A stretch of 45,414 bases of DNA from contig UQNO01000016.1 of NCBI GenBank assembly GCA_900542475.1, positions 1 through 45,414 on the forward strand, written 5' to 3'. This document shows, piece after piece, positions 1-8,601 of this stretch; the first letter of the stretch is position 1, and each line of letters begins with the position of its first letter. The position numbers and the translations under genes were made by a program. Under the pieces are notes generated by a model. The model searched no databases and was not told the origin of the DNA. It saw only the letters and a list, made by a program, of their open reading frames with translations. The stretch comes from an uncultured Bacteroidota bacterium. Lineage in GTDB: Bacteria > Bacteroidota > Bacteroidia > Bacteroidales > F082.

Positions 1-11
1 GGCGTTGATAG

Positions 12-113
12 TCAGAGAGTTGCCCCCCCCCGTGTGCATATAGCGGGGGCGTCAGACGCTGTTCGGAGCGTCTTTACGGGTGCATAATCATATACAAGGG
101 GTTTTCTCTTCAT
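12..113 (-). CDS. possible 33-residue peptide with a poly-G tract
   Basis: A short reading frame of 33 codons begins MKRKPLVYDYAPVK and ends TRGGATL with a TGA stop. Its ATG lies 12 bases past a good Bacteroidota -7 box (125-132), which makes it more believable than a random short frame. It is basic at the N-terminus, has one Cys (residue 26) and no membrane segment or signal peptide. Codons 28-31 are built on a run of nine G (23-31 on the plus strand as C). I do not recognise a family. It lies downstream of the prenyl synthase on the same strand but with its own promoter. It could equally be the leader of a gene beyond the left edge. Confidence 0.35.
   Translation of the reverse strand: MKRKPLVYDYAPVKTLRTASDAPAICTRGGATL
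54..73. other. GC-rich hairpin AGACGCT/AGCGTCT
   Basis: A perfect 7-bp stem (54-60 with 67-73) with a 6-base loop. It is not followed by a clear T-run on either strand, so it is a weak terminator candidate. On the minus strand it lies inside the 33-codon frame. Confidence 0.3.
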
Positions 114-124
114 ATCCTCGGGGG

Positions 125-132
125 CAAATATA
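125..132 (-). promoter_or_regulatory. promoter -7 box (TATATTTG)
   Basis: On the minus strand this reads TATATTTG, a perfect match to the Bacteroidota -7 element TAnnTTTG. No TTTG is seen at the right distance for the -33 element. Transcription would start near 120 and run leftward into the 33-codon frame and out of the window. Confidence 0.45.
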
Positions 133-204
133 CAAAAAAAATCAATACGGTATGATTTTTTTGTGTTTTTTTATGTGCCGCCGTCAGCGCAGAGGAGTAC
201 CACG

Positions 205-1179
205 TTATTTAATCCTGTTATAAAGATAATCCGCGTAGCTTCTCAACACAGACTTTTTCTCTTCCGGAATATTGATTTTATCGAGATGTCTCAATGAATT
301 CTCATAGTATTCTGTCATGACATTGGTCACGATTTCGCGGACGTTATATTTGGCGAAGATATCCAATACGGCTTGCATTTTCTTATCGTCACGACCTTTA
401 GGCATTGAGAAGCAGGCTTCGAGGTGTTTTTTATCGTCCGCGGAAGCGAGTTCCAGGGCTTTCAGATAGAGGTATGTCTTCTTGTTGTCGGCGATGTCGC
501 CGCCTGGCATTTTGCCGAATATTTTCACATCGCCGTAGCAGTCGAACAAATCGTCTTGCAGTTGGAATGCGATGCCGAGGTCGATACCGAAATCATACAC
601 TGCTTTCATGTCGGCCTCGCCTGCATCTGCCACCAAGGCTCCTATTTTCAAGACAGAAGCGAGCAGCACAGCGGTTTTCAGGCGTATCATCTCTATATAT
701 TCATTGAGAGTCACGTCATCGCGGGTCTCAAAATTCAAATCAAGCTGTTGGCCTTCGCACACTTCAAGCGCCACCTTGCACAGTTCGGCGAGCACTTTTT
801 GCGAATACGACTTGTCGGTGTCGAGCGCATATTGGAAAGCCTTGATAAGCATTGTATCGCCGGAAAGCAGTGCGATATTGGAGTTCCATTTATGATACAC
901 CGTCTCCAGCCCGCGACGCAGCGGCGCTTCGTCCATGATATCGTCATGAATGAGTGTGAAGTTATGGAAAATCTCGGCAGCCACCGCGGGTGCGAGACAG
1001 TCTTTTATGTCACCGCCAAACATTTCGCACGACAGCAACGCCAATGCAGGACGCATGCGCTTGCCTTTCTGGTGCATAGTGTAGTCTATAGGAGCGTACA
1101 ACTCTCTCGGGGTTCCCATGAAGTTTTGATTCTCAATAAATCGAGTAATCAGAGCCTGAATATTCTCAACTGATGTCAT
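205..1179 (-). CDS. polyprenyl (short-chain prenyl) diphosphate synthase
   Basis: A trans-prenyltransferase of 324 residues that condenses isopentenyl diphosphate with allylic diphosphates in the cytosol. Both aspartate-rich motifs are present: DDIMDEAPLRRG (residues 79-90) and DDLFD (209-213), with GKMPGGDI at 222-229. The residue five before the first motif is Phe74; in the family an aromatic residue there usually limits the chain to C15-C20, so a farnesyl/geranylgeranyl diphosphate synthase is more likely than an octaprenyl synthase (inference). Its ATG overlaps the stop of the RND exporter upstream (ATGA at 1176-1179), so it is translationally coupled and is the last gene of the efflux operon. 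Length is normal for the family. Confidence 0.9.
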   Translation of the reverse strand: MTSVENIQALITRFIENQNFMGTPRELYAPIDYTMHQKGKRMRPALALLSCEMFGGDIKDCLAPAVAAEIFHNFTLIHDDIMDEAPLRRGLETVYHKWNSNIALLSGDTMLIKAFQYALDTDKSYSQKVLAELCKVALEVCEGQQLDLNFETRDDVTLNEYIEMIRLKTAVLLASVLKIGALVADAGEADMKAVYDFGIDLGIAFQLQDDLFDCYGDVKIFGKMPGGDIADNKKTYLYLKALELASADDKKHLEACFSMPKGRDDKKMQAVLDIFAKYNVREIVTNVMTEYYENSLRHLDKINIPEEKKSVLRSYADYLYNRIK

Positions 1180-3479
1180 ATCTTTTTTCTATAAAATGTC
1201 AAAACCAAAGCCGGCAGTACTAAAATATTGGTTATCAATGCGACAAGCAATGTGAAAGGGACTAAAAAGCCCACAATCTTCGTGCCGCCAAACGACGAGA
1301 AGGCGAAAATCAAGAAGCCGCAGATAAGGATGCTGGCAGAATAAATCATGCTTGGCCCGGTCTCCAAAATCGCCGCCATCACTGATTTTTTGATGTCGTT
1401 ATTGTTCATTTTCATCTGCAAACGATACCTTGCCAAGTAATGAATAGTATTGTCAACACCTATGCCGAGCGCTATGCTAAACACAAGAATCGTTGACATC
1501 TTCAGCGGTATGCCGCAACAACCCATAAAGCCTGCCGTAAACAGAAGCGGTATCAGATTAGGTATCAACGAGATGACCACCATCTTGAATTTATGGAAAG
1601 TTATTGCCATCAGCAAGGCGATGACTAAAAACGCCAAAAACAATGAGTATAAGAGATTTACGATAAGATAATTAGTGCCTTGCAAGGTTACCATGGCACT
1701 GCCTGTCATCACTGTGTCGTATTTGTCTTTCGGAAATATTTTGTCGATTTTCGGTTTCAACGACTTGCAGATGGCGTCTATTTCCGGTGTCGTGACATTG
1801 GCCATCTGCACCGACACGCGTGTGCATTGCATGTCTTTATCCATATATTGCCTGACGATGCCTGGCATTTCGCCTCCGTTCGTTTCAGGCACATATTTCA
1901 TGATAAAGCCCAATTCGTTGCCGTTAGGAATCTTGAAATGCTCCGGTTTGCCGTTATAGAAGCCTTGTCGCGCAAATTTCACGACTTCGGCGATGCTCAA
2001 AGGTTCACTAAATTCGGGATAACGCGCCAAAGTATCTTCCAGCTGCTGCACTTTACGCACAAAAGTCGCGTTCAATATACCTTTAGGCTTGCGTGTGTCG
2101 ATGGAAATCTCAAAAGGCATCACGCCGCCCACGTTATCCTCGAAAAACATTATGTCTTTGTACAATTTGTCGCTTTTCGCTATGTCATCGACCACGCGTC
2201 CGGATGTCGAGATGCGCAAGGCACCGATGGCACAAACTACCATAAGCACTACGAGGACAGCATAAATCACACGTTTTTTTCTCAAAACAAATGTCGAGAC
2301 CTTGTCCATGATGTAATTTATCTTCGGACTGTTCATATAGTTGACGCTTTTGCCTTCGGGTTTTTTCTGATAACTGAAAAACGTGGGAAGAAGCACCATC
2401 GTCATGACGTAAGTCATCATGATACAGATACTTGCGAGTATTCCGAAAGGCACCAGCAGTCCGTTTCTCGTGATGATGAAGGAGGCGAAGCTCACCGCTG
2501 TTGTCGTGTTTGTCAGGAAGTTGGCAGGCCCTATACGAACAATAACGTTTTTCAGGGCTTGAATCTTATCATGACACGCATCATATTCGCGATGATATTT
2601 GTTAAGCATGAAGATAGAGTTTTCCACTCCTATGATTATCAGCAACGGAGGCAGAACACCTGTCAGGATTGTGACATCGAAATCGAGCAGCGCCATAATT
2701 CCGAACATGTAAATCACCGACAGCACGACTATTGTCACGACAGACACGAGTGGACGCCACGAGCGGAAGTAAAGATACAGAATCAGTCCTGCCACTATGA
2801 TTGACAAGACTGTGAAACCGGCTATTTCTTTCACCATTTTCTGTGTGGTGATTTCGCGTATATAAGGCATTCCCGAGATATGAATCTCGACACCATGCGC
2901 CACGTTGTATTCGTCGAGGAAGGATGTCAATGCGTCTGTCAGTTCCCTGCGCACCGACAAGTTGGCGTGATCATCGTCAAGGGTGAGAAGCATCATCGTG
3001 TAGTGTTTCTCGGAGTTAAACAGCAGTCCGTCGTACATCGCGAGGCTTTCTATCACATTTTTTATCGAATCGACTTCAGCCTGTGATTCTGGACGACGAT
3101 TCACCACTTGAGCCAGGGTGAATTTTCCGGTGTTATCGTTCTTTACAATATTGTAAGCCCTTGTCACAGAGAGACATTCCATCACTCCGGGTATTGCTCT
3201 TATCTTTTCGTTAAGGTCATAATAATCTTGAAAATGTTCTAAATCGAAAATGTTCTCATCGCACATTCCAACGAAGATAGAACGTCCGTCTTTACCATAT
3301 TTATCAAGGAATTGGCGATATACCACCATTGTAGAGTCGGTTTCAGGCAGAGTGTTGACGAGATCATGCCCCATCTTCACTTTGGCAGCCTCCAATCCCA
3401 AAAATATCAATAATATAGAAGTTATTACAAGATTTAAAACGCGATGTTTTAAAATGTAATCAGCTATTTTATTCCACAT
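1176..3479 (-). CDS. RND/MMPL-family exporter (HAE3-like)
   Basis: A membrane protein of about 767 residues with the duplicated layout of the MMPL/HAE3 branch of RND transporters: one N-terminal helix, a large periplasmic domain, a bundle of five helices (roughly 215-380), then the same pattern again (helix near 405, periplasmic domain, helices from about 615). This branch moves lipids and hydrophobic compounds by proton antiport. I chose the ATG at 3479 (MWNKIADYILKHR) over the one three codons earlier because it matches where related proteins start; no Shine-Dalgarno decides it. It lies 42 bases after the ABC permease and overlaps the prenyl synthase by 4 bases. Being coupled to an isoprenoid synthase suggests an isoprenoid or lipid cargo, but that is inference. 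Confidence 0.85.
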   Translation of the reverse strand: MWNKIADYILKHRVLNLVITSILLIFLGLEAAKVKMGHDLVNTLPETDSTMVVYRQFLDKYGKDGRSIFVGMCDENIFDLEHFQDYYDLNEKIRAIPGVMECLSVTRAYNIVKNDNTGKFTLAQVVNRRPESQAEVDSIKNVIESLAMYDGLLFNSEKHYTMMLLTLDDDHANLSVRRELTDALTSFLDEYNVAHGVEIHISGMPYIREITTQKMVKEIAGFTVLSIIVAGLILYLYFRSWRPLVSVVTIVVLSVIYMFGIMALLDFDVTILTGVLPPLLIIIGVENSIFMLNKYHREYDACHDKIQALKNVIVRIGPANFLTNTTTAVSFASFIITRNGLLVPFGILASICIMMTYVMTMVLLPTFFSYQKKPEGKSVNYMNSPKINYIMDKVSTFVLRKKRVIYAVLVVLMVVCAIGALRISTSGRVVDDIAKSDKLYKDIMFFEDNVGGVMPFEISIDTRKPKGILNATFVRKVQQLEDTLARYPEFSEPLSIAEVVKFARQGFYNGKPEHFKIPNGNELGFIMKYVPETNGGEMPGIVRQYMDKDMQCTRVSVQMANVTTPEIDAICKSLKPKIDKIFPKDKYDTVMTGSAMVTLQGTNYLIVNLLYSLFLAFLVIALLMAITFHKFKMVVISLIPNLIPLLFTAGFMGCCGIPLKMSTILVFSIALGIGVDNTIHYLARYRLQMKMNNNDIKKSVMAAILETGPSMIYSASILICGFLIFAFSSFGGTKIVGFLVPFTLLVALITNILVLPALVLTFYRKKI

Positions 3480-3501
3480 AATTTGCAATTAAAACAAAAT
3501 G

Positions 3502-3509
3502 CAAATATA
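3502..3509 (-). promoter_or_regulatory. possible internal promoter -7 box (TATATTTG)
   Basis: TATATTTG on the minus strand fits TAnnTTTG. It sits in the 42-base gap between the second ABC permease and the RND gene, 22 bases before the chosen ATG, and could drive the last two genes separately. No -33 TTTG is visible. Confidence 0.35.
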
Positions 3510-3521
3510 GATTTTTTTTTA

Positions 3522-4694
3522 TTACGACCACAGTTTTTTTCCATAAGTTCTTTTATAGACGAGATAAGATATCACGCCAAAAACGAATGTCTGGATCCAC
3601 AACGCGTTAAGTTCGTATCTCACATCTTGCAGTGTGGCGCCCATTTCGGTGACTCGCACATATCCGTTGATACCGAAGGTAGATGGGAAGAGCCAGGAGA
3701 AGCCTTTCCAGAAGACAGGGATATTGCTTGCGGGCCAAGAGATGCCGCTGGCGAACAGCAAAGGTATGGAGAGGAAGACGAACATTATGATGAACGACTC
3801 CCTGTCGTGTGCCACTGCCGAGATTGAGATGCTGAAGAACACACACGATGTGATGAAAGGTATCATAAACGCCAGCAAAGTCTGCCATCTCCAGATATGC
3901 ACCAGATTGAACAATGGCGGCACTATGCACACGAGATACAAGGCAATAAGCACGTAAATAGTGAAGAACACCGTTGATTTTCCCAAAAGTATTTCTATCG
4001 GGTTTTTGCCGATGATATGCGGTTCGGCGATATGTTTACGCACTTTTTCACGCTCCTCGCCTGCCAGCATACCCACGCCAAGCACCATAGTCTGTTGAAT
4101 AATCATCATCAAGACGGCGGGTATGAGGAAGGTTGCGAAACCACTCTGTGTGTTAAACATCGGGACATATTTATACTCGATTGGATACTGGAACGTGGAG
4201 ATTTGCTGTTCGGTAGCGCCAGGTATGAGTTGCGCTTTTATTTCTTTGTTCATATCCAACGACACCTCGGTACATGTGCTTAAAACCGCTTTATAATAAA
4301 GCAGTCCGCTCATGTCGGAGTACAATTCCACCGTTGTCTGGCGGTGTTCCGCCACATCTTTGGCAAAGTCTTTCGGGATATATATCAAGCAGTAGGCATC
4401 TCTATGATGAATCATTTTCTTGGCTTCTTCAATATCCTGGCAATGCGAAATTATCCGCACATCGGCGGCGGCGTCTACACGACGTATAAAGTCGCGGCTC
4501 AACTGGGTGTGGCTGTTATCGACGACCACTGTAGGCACCTCTCTGACGACTTCATTGTTATAAAGATATGCGTAAAGAAGCGGGTACAGCAACGGCACTA
4601 TCACGAAGAAGACGAGCACACCTTCATCGAGCAGCGTGCGTTTCATTTCATACGCCCAGACTTCCAATGTATTATTTAACCATTTCATATTCAA
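3522..4694 (-). CDS. ABC-2 type transporter permease
   Basis: A 390-residue permease of the ABC-2 class (YhhJ/YbhR-like), part of an export complex with the adjacent permease, HlyD adaptor and TolC channel. One helix near the N-terminus (about 27-47) is followed by a periplasmic domain of about 130 residues and then five to six helices from about 185 to 385, the standard layout. It lies 4 bases downstream of the first permease. The start may be Met1 or Met3 (4688). No ATPase gene is in the operon, so the energising subunit must be elsewhere or shared. Confidence 0.88.
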   Translation of the reverse strand: MNMKWLNNTLEVWAYEMKRTLLDEGVLVFFVIVPLLYPLLYAYLYNNEVVREVPTVVVDNSHTQLSRDFIRRVDAAADVRIISHCQDIEEAKKMIHHRDAYCLIYIPKDFAKDVAEHRQTTVELYSDMSGLLYYKAVLSTCTEVSLDMNKEIKAQLIPGATEQQISTFQYPIEYKYVPMFNTQSGFATFLIPAVLMMIIQQTMVLGVGMLAGEEREKVRKHIAEPHIIGKNPIEILLGKSTVFFTIYVLIALYLVCIVPPLFNLVHIWRWQTLLAFMIPFITSCVFFSISISAVAHDRESFIIMFVFLSIPLLFASGISWPASNIPVFWKGFSWLFPSTFGINGYVRVTEMGATLQDVRYELNALWIQTFVFGVISYLVYKRTYGKKLWS

Positions 4695-4698
4695 CAGT

Positions 4699-5868
4699 TT
4701 AATGCATATAACGGTATTCCAACAAGAATTTCTTCAAACGTCCTATGACGACAATCGGCAATGCCAGGAAGGCTATTTGTATCGCTATATTCATCCACGA
4801 ATAGCACAGTGGCAGTCCGTTCAGTGCCTGGTCAACATAGATCAGGAAATAGTGGCGCAGCGGGAAGAGCCACGAGAGTGCTCTCAATGGGTCGGGGAAG
4901 GCCATCTGCGGGAACGAGAATCCTGATATTGGGAAGGAGAGCACTCCCCAGAGTGTGGCGAGGCTCAAGGCCCAGCGCAGCGAGGGCAAAAGGCCGCAGA
5001 AGAATACGCCGAGCGCCAGCGAGGCGTTGATGAGCAAGAACATGTTCAGCAACATCGGCCAGATACCGCTGTTCAAAGGGAACTTCCACACGCCATACAG
5101 CAGGAACAGACAGAACAAGCCCATCAGAATCCACGTGACCACCTGTGGCAACAGCTTGCCTGCCAAGGCTTTGACGATGTCGTTGTCAGCCATGGCGAGC
5201 CATTCCCTCGATGTCTCTTCTTTCAGCTCCACGTAAATTGAATATATGGCGACCTGCATGATGAGCAACATGATGATTCCCGGAAGGATGGTGTTGCAGA
5301 GGTACACTGAATAGTTCAGACTCGGGTTGTTGACGGCGTGCATTTCCATTTTTATCGGCTGCAGCACCGCCATTGCCTGGTCTTCGGTATATCCTTTTGC
5401 ATACAACGTCGTGCGTCCGACGGCTCCGGAGGCAAATTCCGACATCATTTTCATGTCGCGATACGCCAGCGAGCCAGGTATGAGGTAGGAGGCGGCGGTA
5501 TAGAACGACACTGTCGGCTGCTTGCCGGAGACGGCGAGTTGTGTAGTGCCTTTCGGGATATAATAGAAGGCGTAAATCTTTCCCTGTTGCATAGCCTTTC
5601 GCGCAGCGGCGACATCAGGATAATGCTCTATGATGTTCGTCTGCTGGAACGAGTCGAGGTTGCGTATGACCTCGCGTGTCGTGGAGGTATTGTCTTCATC
5701 GACGACACCGGCAGGCAGGTCGGCGGGCAGCCCCTCGCCCATAAGCGTGGTGAAGAAAAGGAATGCCACGATAGGCGCGAGAATCATACAGAAAGTATAT
5801 ATTCCACGCGAGAGCATCCTTTTCTGCTCACGTTTCGCTATAGCTATTATTTGTTTTAATCCGTTCAT
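4699..5868 (-). CDS. ABC-2 type transporter permease
   Basis: A 389-residue paralogue of the next gene with the same layout: N-terminal helix (about 22-42), periplasmic domain, then a block of helices from about 190 to the end. Together the two would form a heterodimeric membrane channel. It overlaps the HlyD gene by 4 bases (ATGA at 5865-5868), so the two are translationally coupled. The DNA is GC-richer than the island on the right of the window, in keeping with a resident gene. Confidence 0.88.
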   Translation of the reverse strand: MNGLKQIIAIAKREQKRMLSRGIYTFCMILAPIVAFLFFTTLMGEGLPADLPAGVVDEDNTSTTREVIRNLDSFQQTNIIEHYPDVAAARKAMQQGKIYAFYYIPKGTTQLAVSGKQPTVSFYTAASYLIPGSLAYRDMKMMSEFASGAVGRTTLYAKGYTEDQAMAVLQPIKMEMHAVNNPSLNYSVYLCNTILPGIIMLLIMQVAIYSIYVELKEETSREWLAMADNDIVKALAGKLLPQVVTWILMGLFCLFLLYGVWKFPLNSGIWPMLLNMFLLINASLALGVFFCGLLPSLRWALSLATLWGVLSFPISGFSFPQMAFPDPLRALSWLFPLRHYFLIYVDQALNGLPLCYSWMNIAIQIAFLALPIVVIGRLKKFLLEYRYMH

Positions 5869-6872
5869 TTTTTCTCCTCGCCAATTCTGTAAATAACAGT
5901 CATGCCGGGTCTTAAGCCTTCTATTGCAGCTGTTGGCACAGCACGCACCTCAAAGGTCTTGAGGTCGTATTGTCCTGTTTGTTTAGTGGCTTTCCAAGCG
6001 GCGTAATCGCCTCTGTCTTTCATATAGTTGACTTCCATCACGACGGATGCGCCGCCCAATGCCGGGAACTCCGCTGTAAAACGGCTTCCGAGCGGCATCT
6101 TGGCGAGGTTGTCCTCGCGCACGTTGAATGTCGCCCACATATCATCCATCATGGCGATATTCATGATAGGGGCGCCTGTTCCGACGAGCTCTCCGATATG
6201 CGGGAAGATGTCTGTGACCTCACCGTCGGCATAGGCGAGCAGTATTGTCTCGCTGACATACGAGTTGACTTCAGCCACCACGCCTTTAGCTTGTTCCACT
6301 TTGGCGGCTGCCATTTCTTTGTCTTCTTTCTGGGCGCCTTTCACTGCCATGTCATACTGTGATTTCGCTGCTTTCTCGGTAGCGATGGCGGCATCGTATT
6401 GCGCCTTGGTCTCATCGTATTTCTGTTCGCTCACCACACCTTCTTTAAAAAGGTTCGACACGCGTTTGAACGACTTATCCCAGATGTCGCGGTTGACGAT
6501 GGCTTTTTGCCACAGTTCGTAAGCACCTTGTATCTGCTCTTCGCGGGTACCCGCCTCGGCTTTGTCGTTCAACGCCAAAGCGGCGGTCTTCACTGCCTCG
6601 GCCTGAACCTTCTTGGCCATAACCTCCGGAGCCTCAATGATAGCCAGGGTGTCGCCAGCCTTCACCATCTGTCCTTCTTTTACTCTGAACTCCAAAATTC
6701 TTCCGGGAACTTTAGATGACACACGGTATTCCGTGACCTCCATCTGTCCCTGCATAATCTCGTTAGTCTTGCCGTAAGTAAGTATGCCTATGACACATAC
6801 GGCTGCTATAACCATAATCAAAACCGCCAATGCGATAAAAATGTTTATTCTTTGTGTTTTTTCTGTTACCAT
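5865..6872 (-). CDS. HlyD-family periplasmic adaptor (membrane fusion protein)
   Basis: A 335-residue adaptor that bridges the inner-membrane permeases and the outer-membrane channel. It has one N-terminal helix (about 10-30), a lipoyl-like half motif (VPGRILEFRVKEGQMVKAGD, about 50-69), a long helical hairpin with Ala/Lys/Glu-rich heptads (about 75-200), the second lipoyl half and a beta-barrel domain ending in GLRPGMTVIYRIG. That order is typical. It starts 7 bases after the TolC gene and overlaps the first permease by 4 bases. Confidence 0.9.
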   Translation of the reverse strand: MVTEKTQRINIFIALAVLIMVIAAVCVIGILTYGKTNEIMQGQMEVTEYRVSSKVPGRILEFRVKEGQMVKAGDTLAIIEAPEVMAKKVQAEAVKTAALALNDKAEAGTREEQIQGAYELWQKAIVNRDIWDKSFKRVSNLFKEGVVSEQKYDETKAQYDAAIATEKAAKSQYDMAVKGAQKEDKEMAAAKVEQAKGVVAEVNSYVSETILLAYADGEVTDIFPHIGELVGTGAPIMNIAMMDDMWATFNVREDNLAKMPLGSRFTAEFPALGGASVVMEVNYMKDRGDYAAWKATKQTGQYDLKTFEVRAVPTAAIEGLRPGMTVIYRIGEEKK

Positions 6873-6879
6873 GATTCTA

Positions 6880-8394
6880 TTAATTTAAATTTCCAACTGC
6901 TTTTTTAAGATATGTATTTGCCATTATGACATCGATTTTCGCGTCGATGTATTCCGAATGCGCCTGCATCCATGATGTTTGAGCCGCATCAAGTGTCGAT
7001 GATGGTATAACGCCCTCGTTGAAGCCCACCGTCGCGATACGCAGGTTTTCCTCTGCGTCCGACATCTTTTCCGTGGTCATCTGCAAGCGTTGCTCGGCCT
7101 CTTTTATTTGTTTCTCATATTGGCTGACCTGAAGCATCACAAGTTCTTTTGTGTCTTCGAGTTTGAGTTGTGTTATCATCGCCTCCGACTTCGCCTTGCG
7201 CACCTTGTTATATCCTTCGCCGAAATGGAAGAGCGGCACTTTGGCGACAACGCCGAAGTTATAAAAACCGCGAAACTCCGTCTCAAAGCCATTGAAGGCA
7301 GAGGGGTTTGTCACGATATAATTGCCATACAGCGCCACCGTGGGGAGGAACTCGGAACGTGCTATGTTCACTTTTTTGTCGTAAATCTTGGTGGCGAGGG
7401 CAAGACTTTGAAGCTCGGGTCTGTTGTTCACGATGTCATCTTCGGAATATTCGTTGGTGAATACCGGCACTGCCACATCTTCAAGGCTCTCGTCCTCCAA
7501 AACGATTTCCGTGTCGAGAGGCAGTCCGCAACTCTGGCAGAGAAGCATCTTGGAGAGAGCCACGCCATTCTGCACTCTTATCAATGTAAGCTCGGCATCG
7601 TTAAGTTTCACCTTGACGGAAAGCCTGTCGGCGGTTGTCGCCATGCCCTCATTCGCGAGTTTGTCCACGTTATCCGACATGGTACGCAGCAGCTCAACAT
7701 AGTTTTCGGTGAGTTTCTGCTTGTTCGCCAACGACACGATTTGCCAATAAGCCTTGTCGGTTGCGACGATTACTTCCTGTTGCTCGGTGGAGAGTTGCGT
7801 CTTGGCGAGGTCTTGGGCATAATGCGCCACCTTGTTATAGGCGCGAATCTTGCCGCCCGCATACACAGGCTCAACAACAGTCACCATGCCTGCATAGACA
7901 TTACGGGTGTCGAGAATGAAATTCTTGCTCAATTCCTGCCCGATGGCGTCTATTGTTTCAAAAGCCCCGATGTGATGCAAACTGTTCAGCAGCGACTGCA
8001 ACTCCGGATTGTTAATGATGATTTGAGACATCAACGGGTCGTCCATCAGATTCTGGATTATAGGGTCGATGTAGCCGTTCACGCCGTTTTGCAGAGAAGA
8101 GCCGACAGTGCTCATGGCGTTCAGCTTGTCGTCGCTGAGCAGCTGCAGTTGTTTCTCGTTGCGCATGTAAGTGCCCTGCGCGGAAATTGTCGGGAAATAA
8201 TTCGCCGCGGCAATTTTCTTGTCGTAATTAGCCATGTTGACCCTCTCTTGAGAAATCTTGAGATTCTTGTTGTTCTCCATCGCCATGTCGCGACAATCCT
8301 GCAACGTCAGGACCTGCTGCGCCATAACCGGTGAAGCCAACGCCAGAATCACGGTCAAAACAACTAATCTCATTCTTTTAATTTTGTTTTGCAT
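6880..8394 (-). CDS. TolC-family outer-membrane efflux channel
   Basis: A 504-residue outer-membrane factor. The N-terminus has a signal peptide ending near PVMAQQ (about 23-28). The protein then shows the two OEP repeats of the family, each with the pattern LTLxDCRDMAMENN and long amphipathic helices; the second repeat starts near residue 300. It would form the trimeric exit duct for the HlyD and permease genes that follow at 7-base spacing. First gene of the operon and divergent from the AraC regulator. The start may be Met1 (8394) or Met8 (8373); both leave a usable signal peptide. Confidence 0.9.
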   Translation of the reverse strand: MQNKIKRMRLVVLTVILALASPVMAQQVLTLQDCRDMAMENNKNLKISQERVNMANYDKKIAAANYFPTISAQGTYMRNEKQLQLLSDDKLNAMSTVGSSLQNGVNGYIDPIIQNLMDDPLMSQIIINNPELQSLLNSLHHIGAFETIDAIGQELSKNFILDTRNVYAGMVTVVEPVYAGGKIRAYNKVAHYAQDLAKTQLSTEQQEVIVATDKAYWQIVSLANKQKLTENYVELLRTMSDNVDKLANEGMATTADRLSVKVKLNDAELTLIRVQNGVALSKMLLCQSCGLPLDTEIVLEDESLEDVAVPVFTNEYSEDDIVNNRPELQSLALATKIYDKKVNIARSEFLPTVALYGNYIVTNPSAFNGFETEFRGFYNFGVVAKVPLFHFGEGYNKVRKAKSEAMITQLKLEDTKELVMLQVSQYEKQIKEAEQRLQMTTEKMSDAEENLRIATVGFNEGVIPSSTLDAAQTSWMQAHSEYIDAKIDVIMANTYLKKAVGNLN

Positions 8395-8463
8395 TACTTG
8401 ATATTTTTATACTCTAACTTATTCATACTGTGGAGAATTATAAATATATTACCCCTGCGTGAA

Positions 8464-8479
8464 TTATTTTGCAAAATAA
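8464..8479. promoter_or_regulatory. 16-bp perfect palindrome in the divergent promoter region
   Basis: TTATTTTGCAAAATAA is a perfect palindrome lying 70 bases upstream of the TolC start, between the efflux operon and the araC-type gene. It overlaps the region where a minus-strand -7 element for the operon would sit, so it may be an operator; no binding protein can be named from the sequence. Confidence 0.4.
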
Positions 8480-8498
8480 CAACACTTTTTCATATCAG

Positions 8499-8545
8499 TA
8501 AAGGTCAATTTTTGACTAAAAAGTATCTAAAGGTCGAAATTTTGA
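8499..8545. promoter_or_regulatory. direct-repeat operator candidate for the AraC-family regulator
   Basis: TAAAGGTCAATTTTTGA (8499-8515) and TAAAGGTCGAAATTTTGA (8528-8545) are near-identical direct repeats with starts 29 bases and ends 30 bases apart, close to three helical turns. AraC-family proteins bind direct repeats, and this pair lies between the regulator and the efflux operon and upstream of the regulator's own promoter. Confidence 0.6.
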
Positions 8546-8577
8546 AAAAATATTTACATCATATTATAAAAATACTG

Positions 8578-8585
8578 TATTTTTG
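8578..8585 (+). promoter_or_regulatory. promoter -7 box (TATTTTTG) for the AraC-family gene
   Basis: TATTTTTG fits TAnnTTTG. A TTTA at 8553-8556 lies 21 bases before it, close to the -33 TTTG. The box ends 16 bases before the ATG at 8602, so the leader is short. This supports the start at 8602 rather than the longer open frame. Confidence 0.5.
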
Positions 8586-8601
8586 TCGAAAATATTTCAA
8601 A

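Noticed and set aside
1680..2804. 374-codon plus-strand frame
   Set aside because: Antisense shadow of the RND exporter; His/Arg-rich with no domain.
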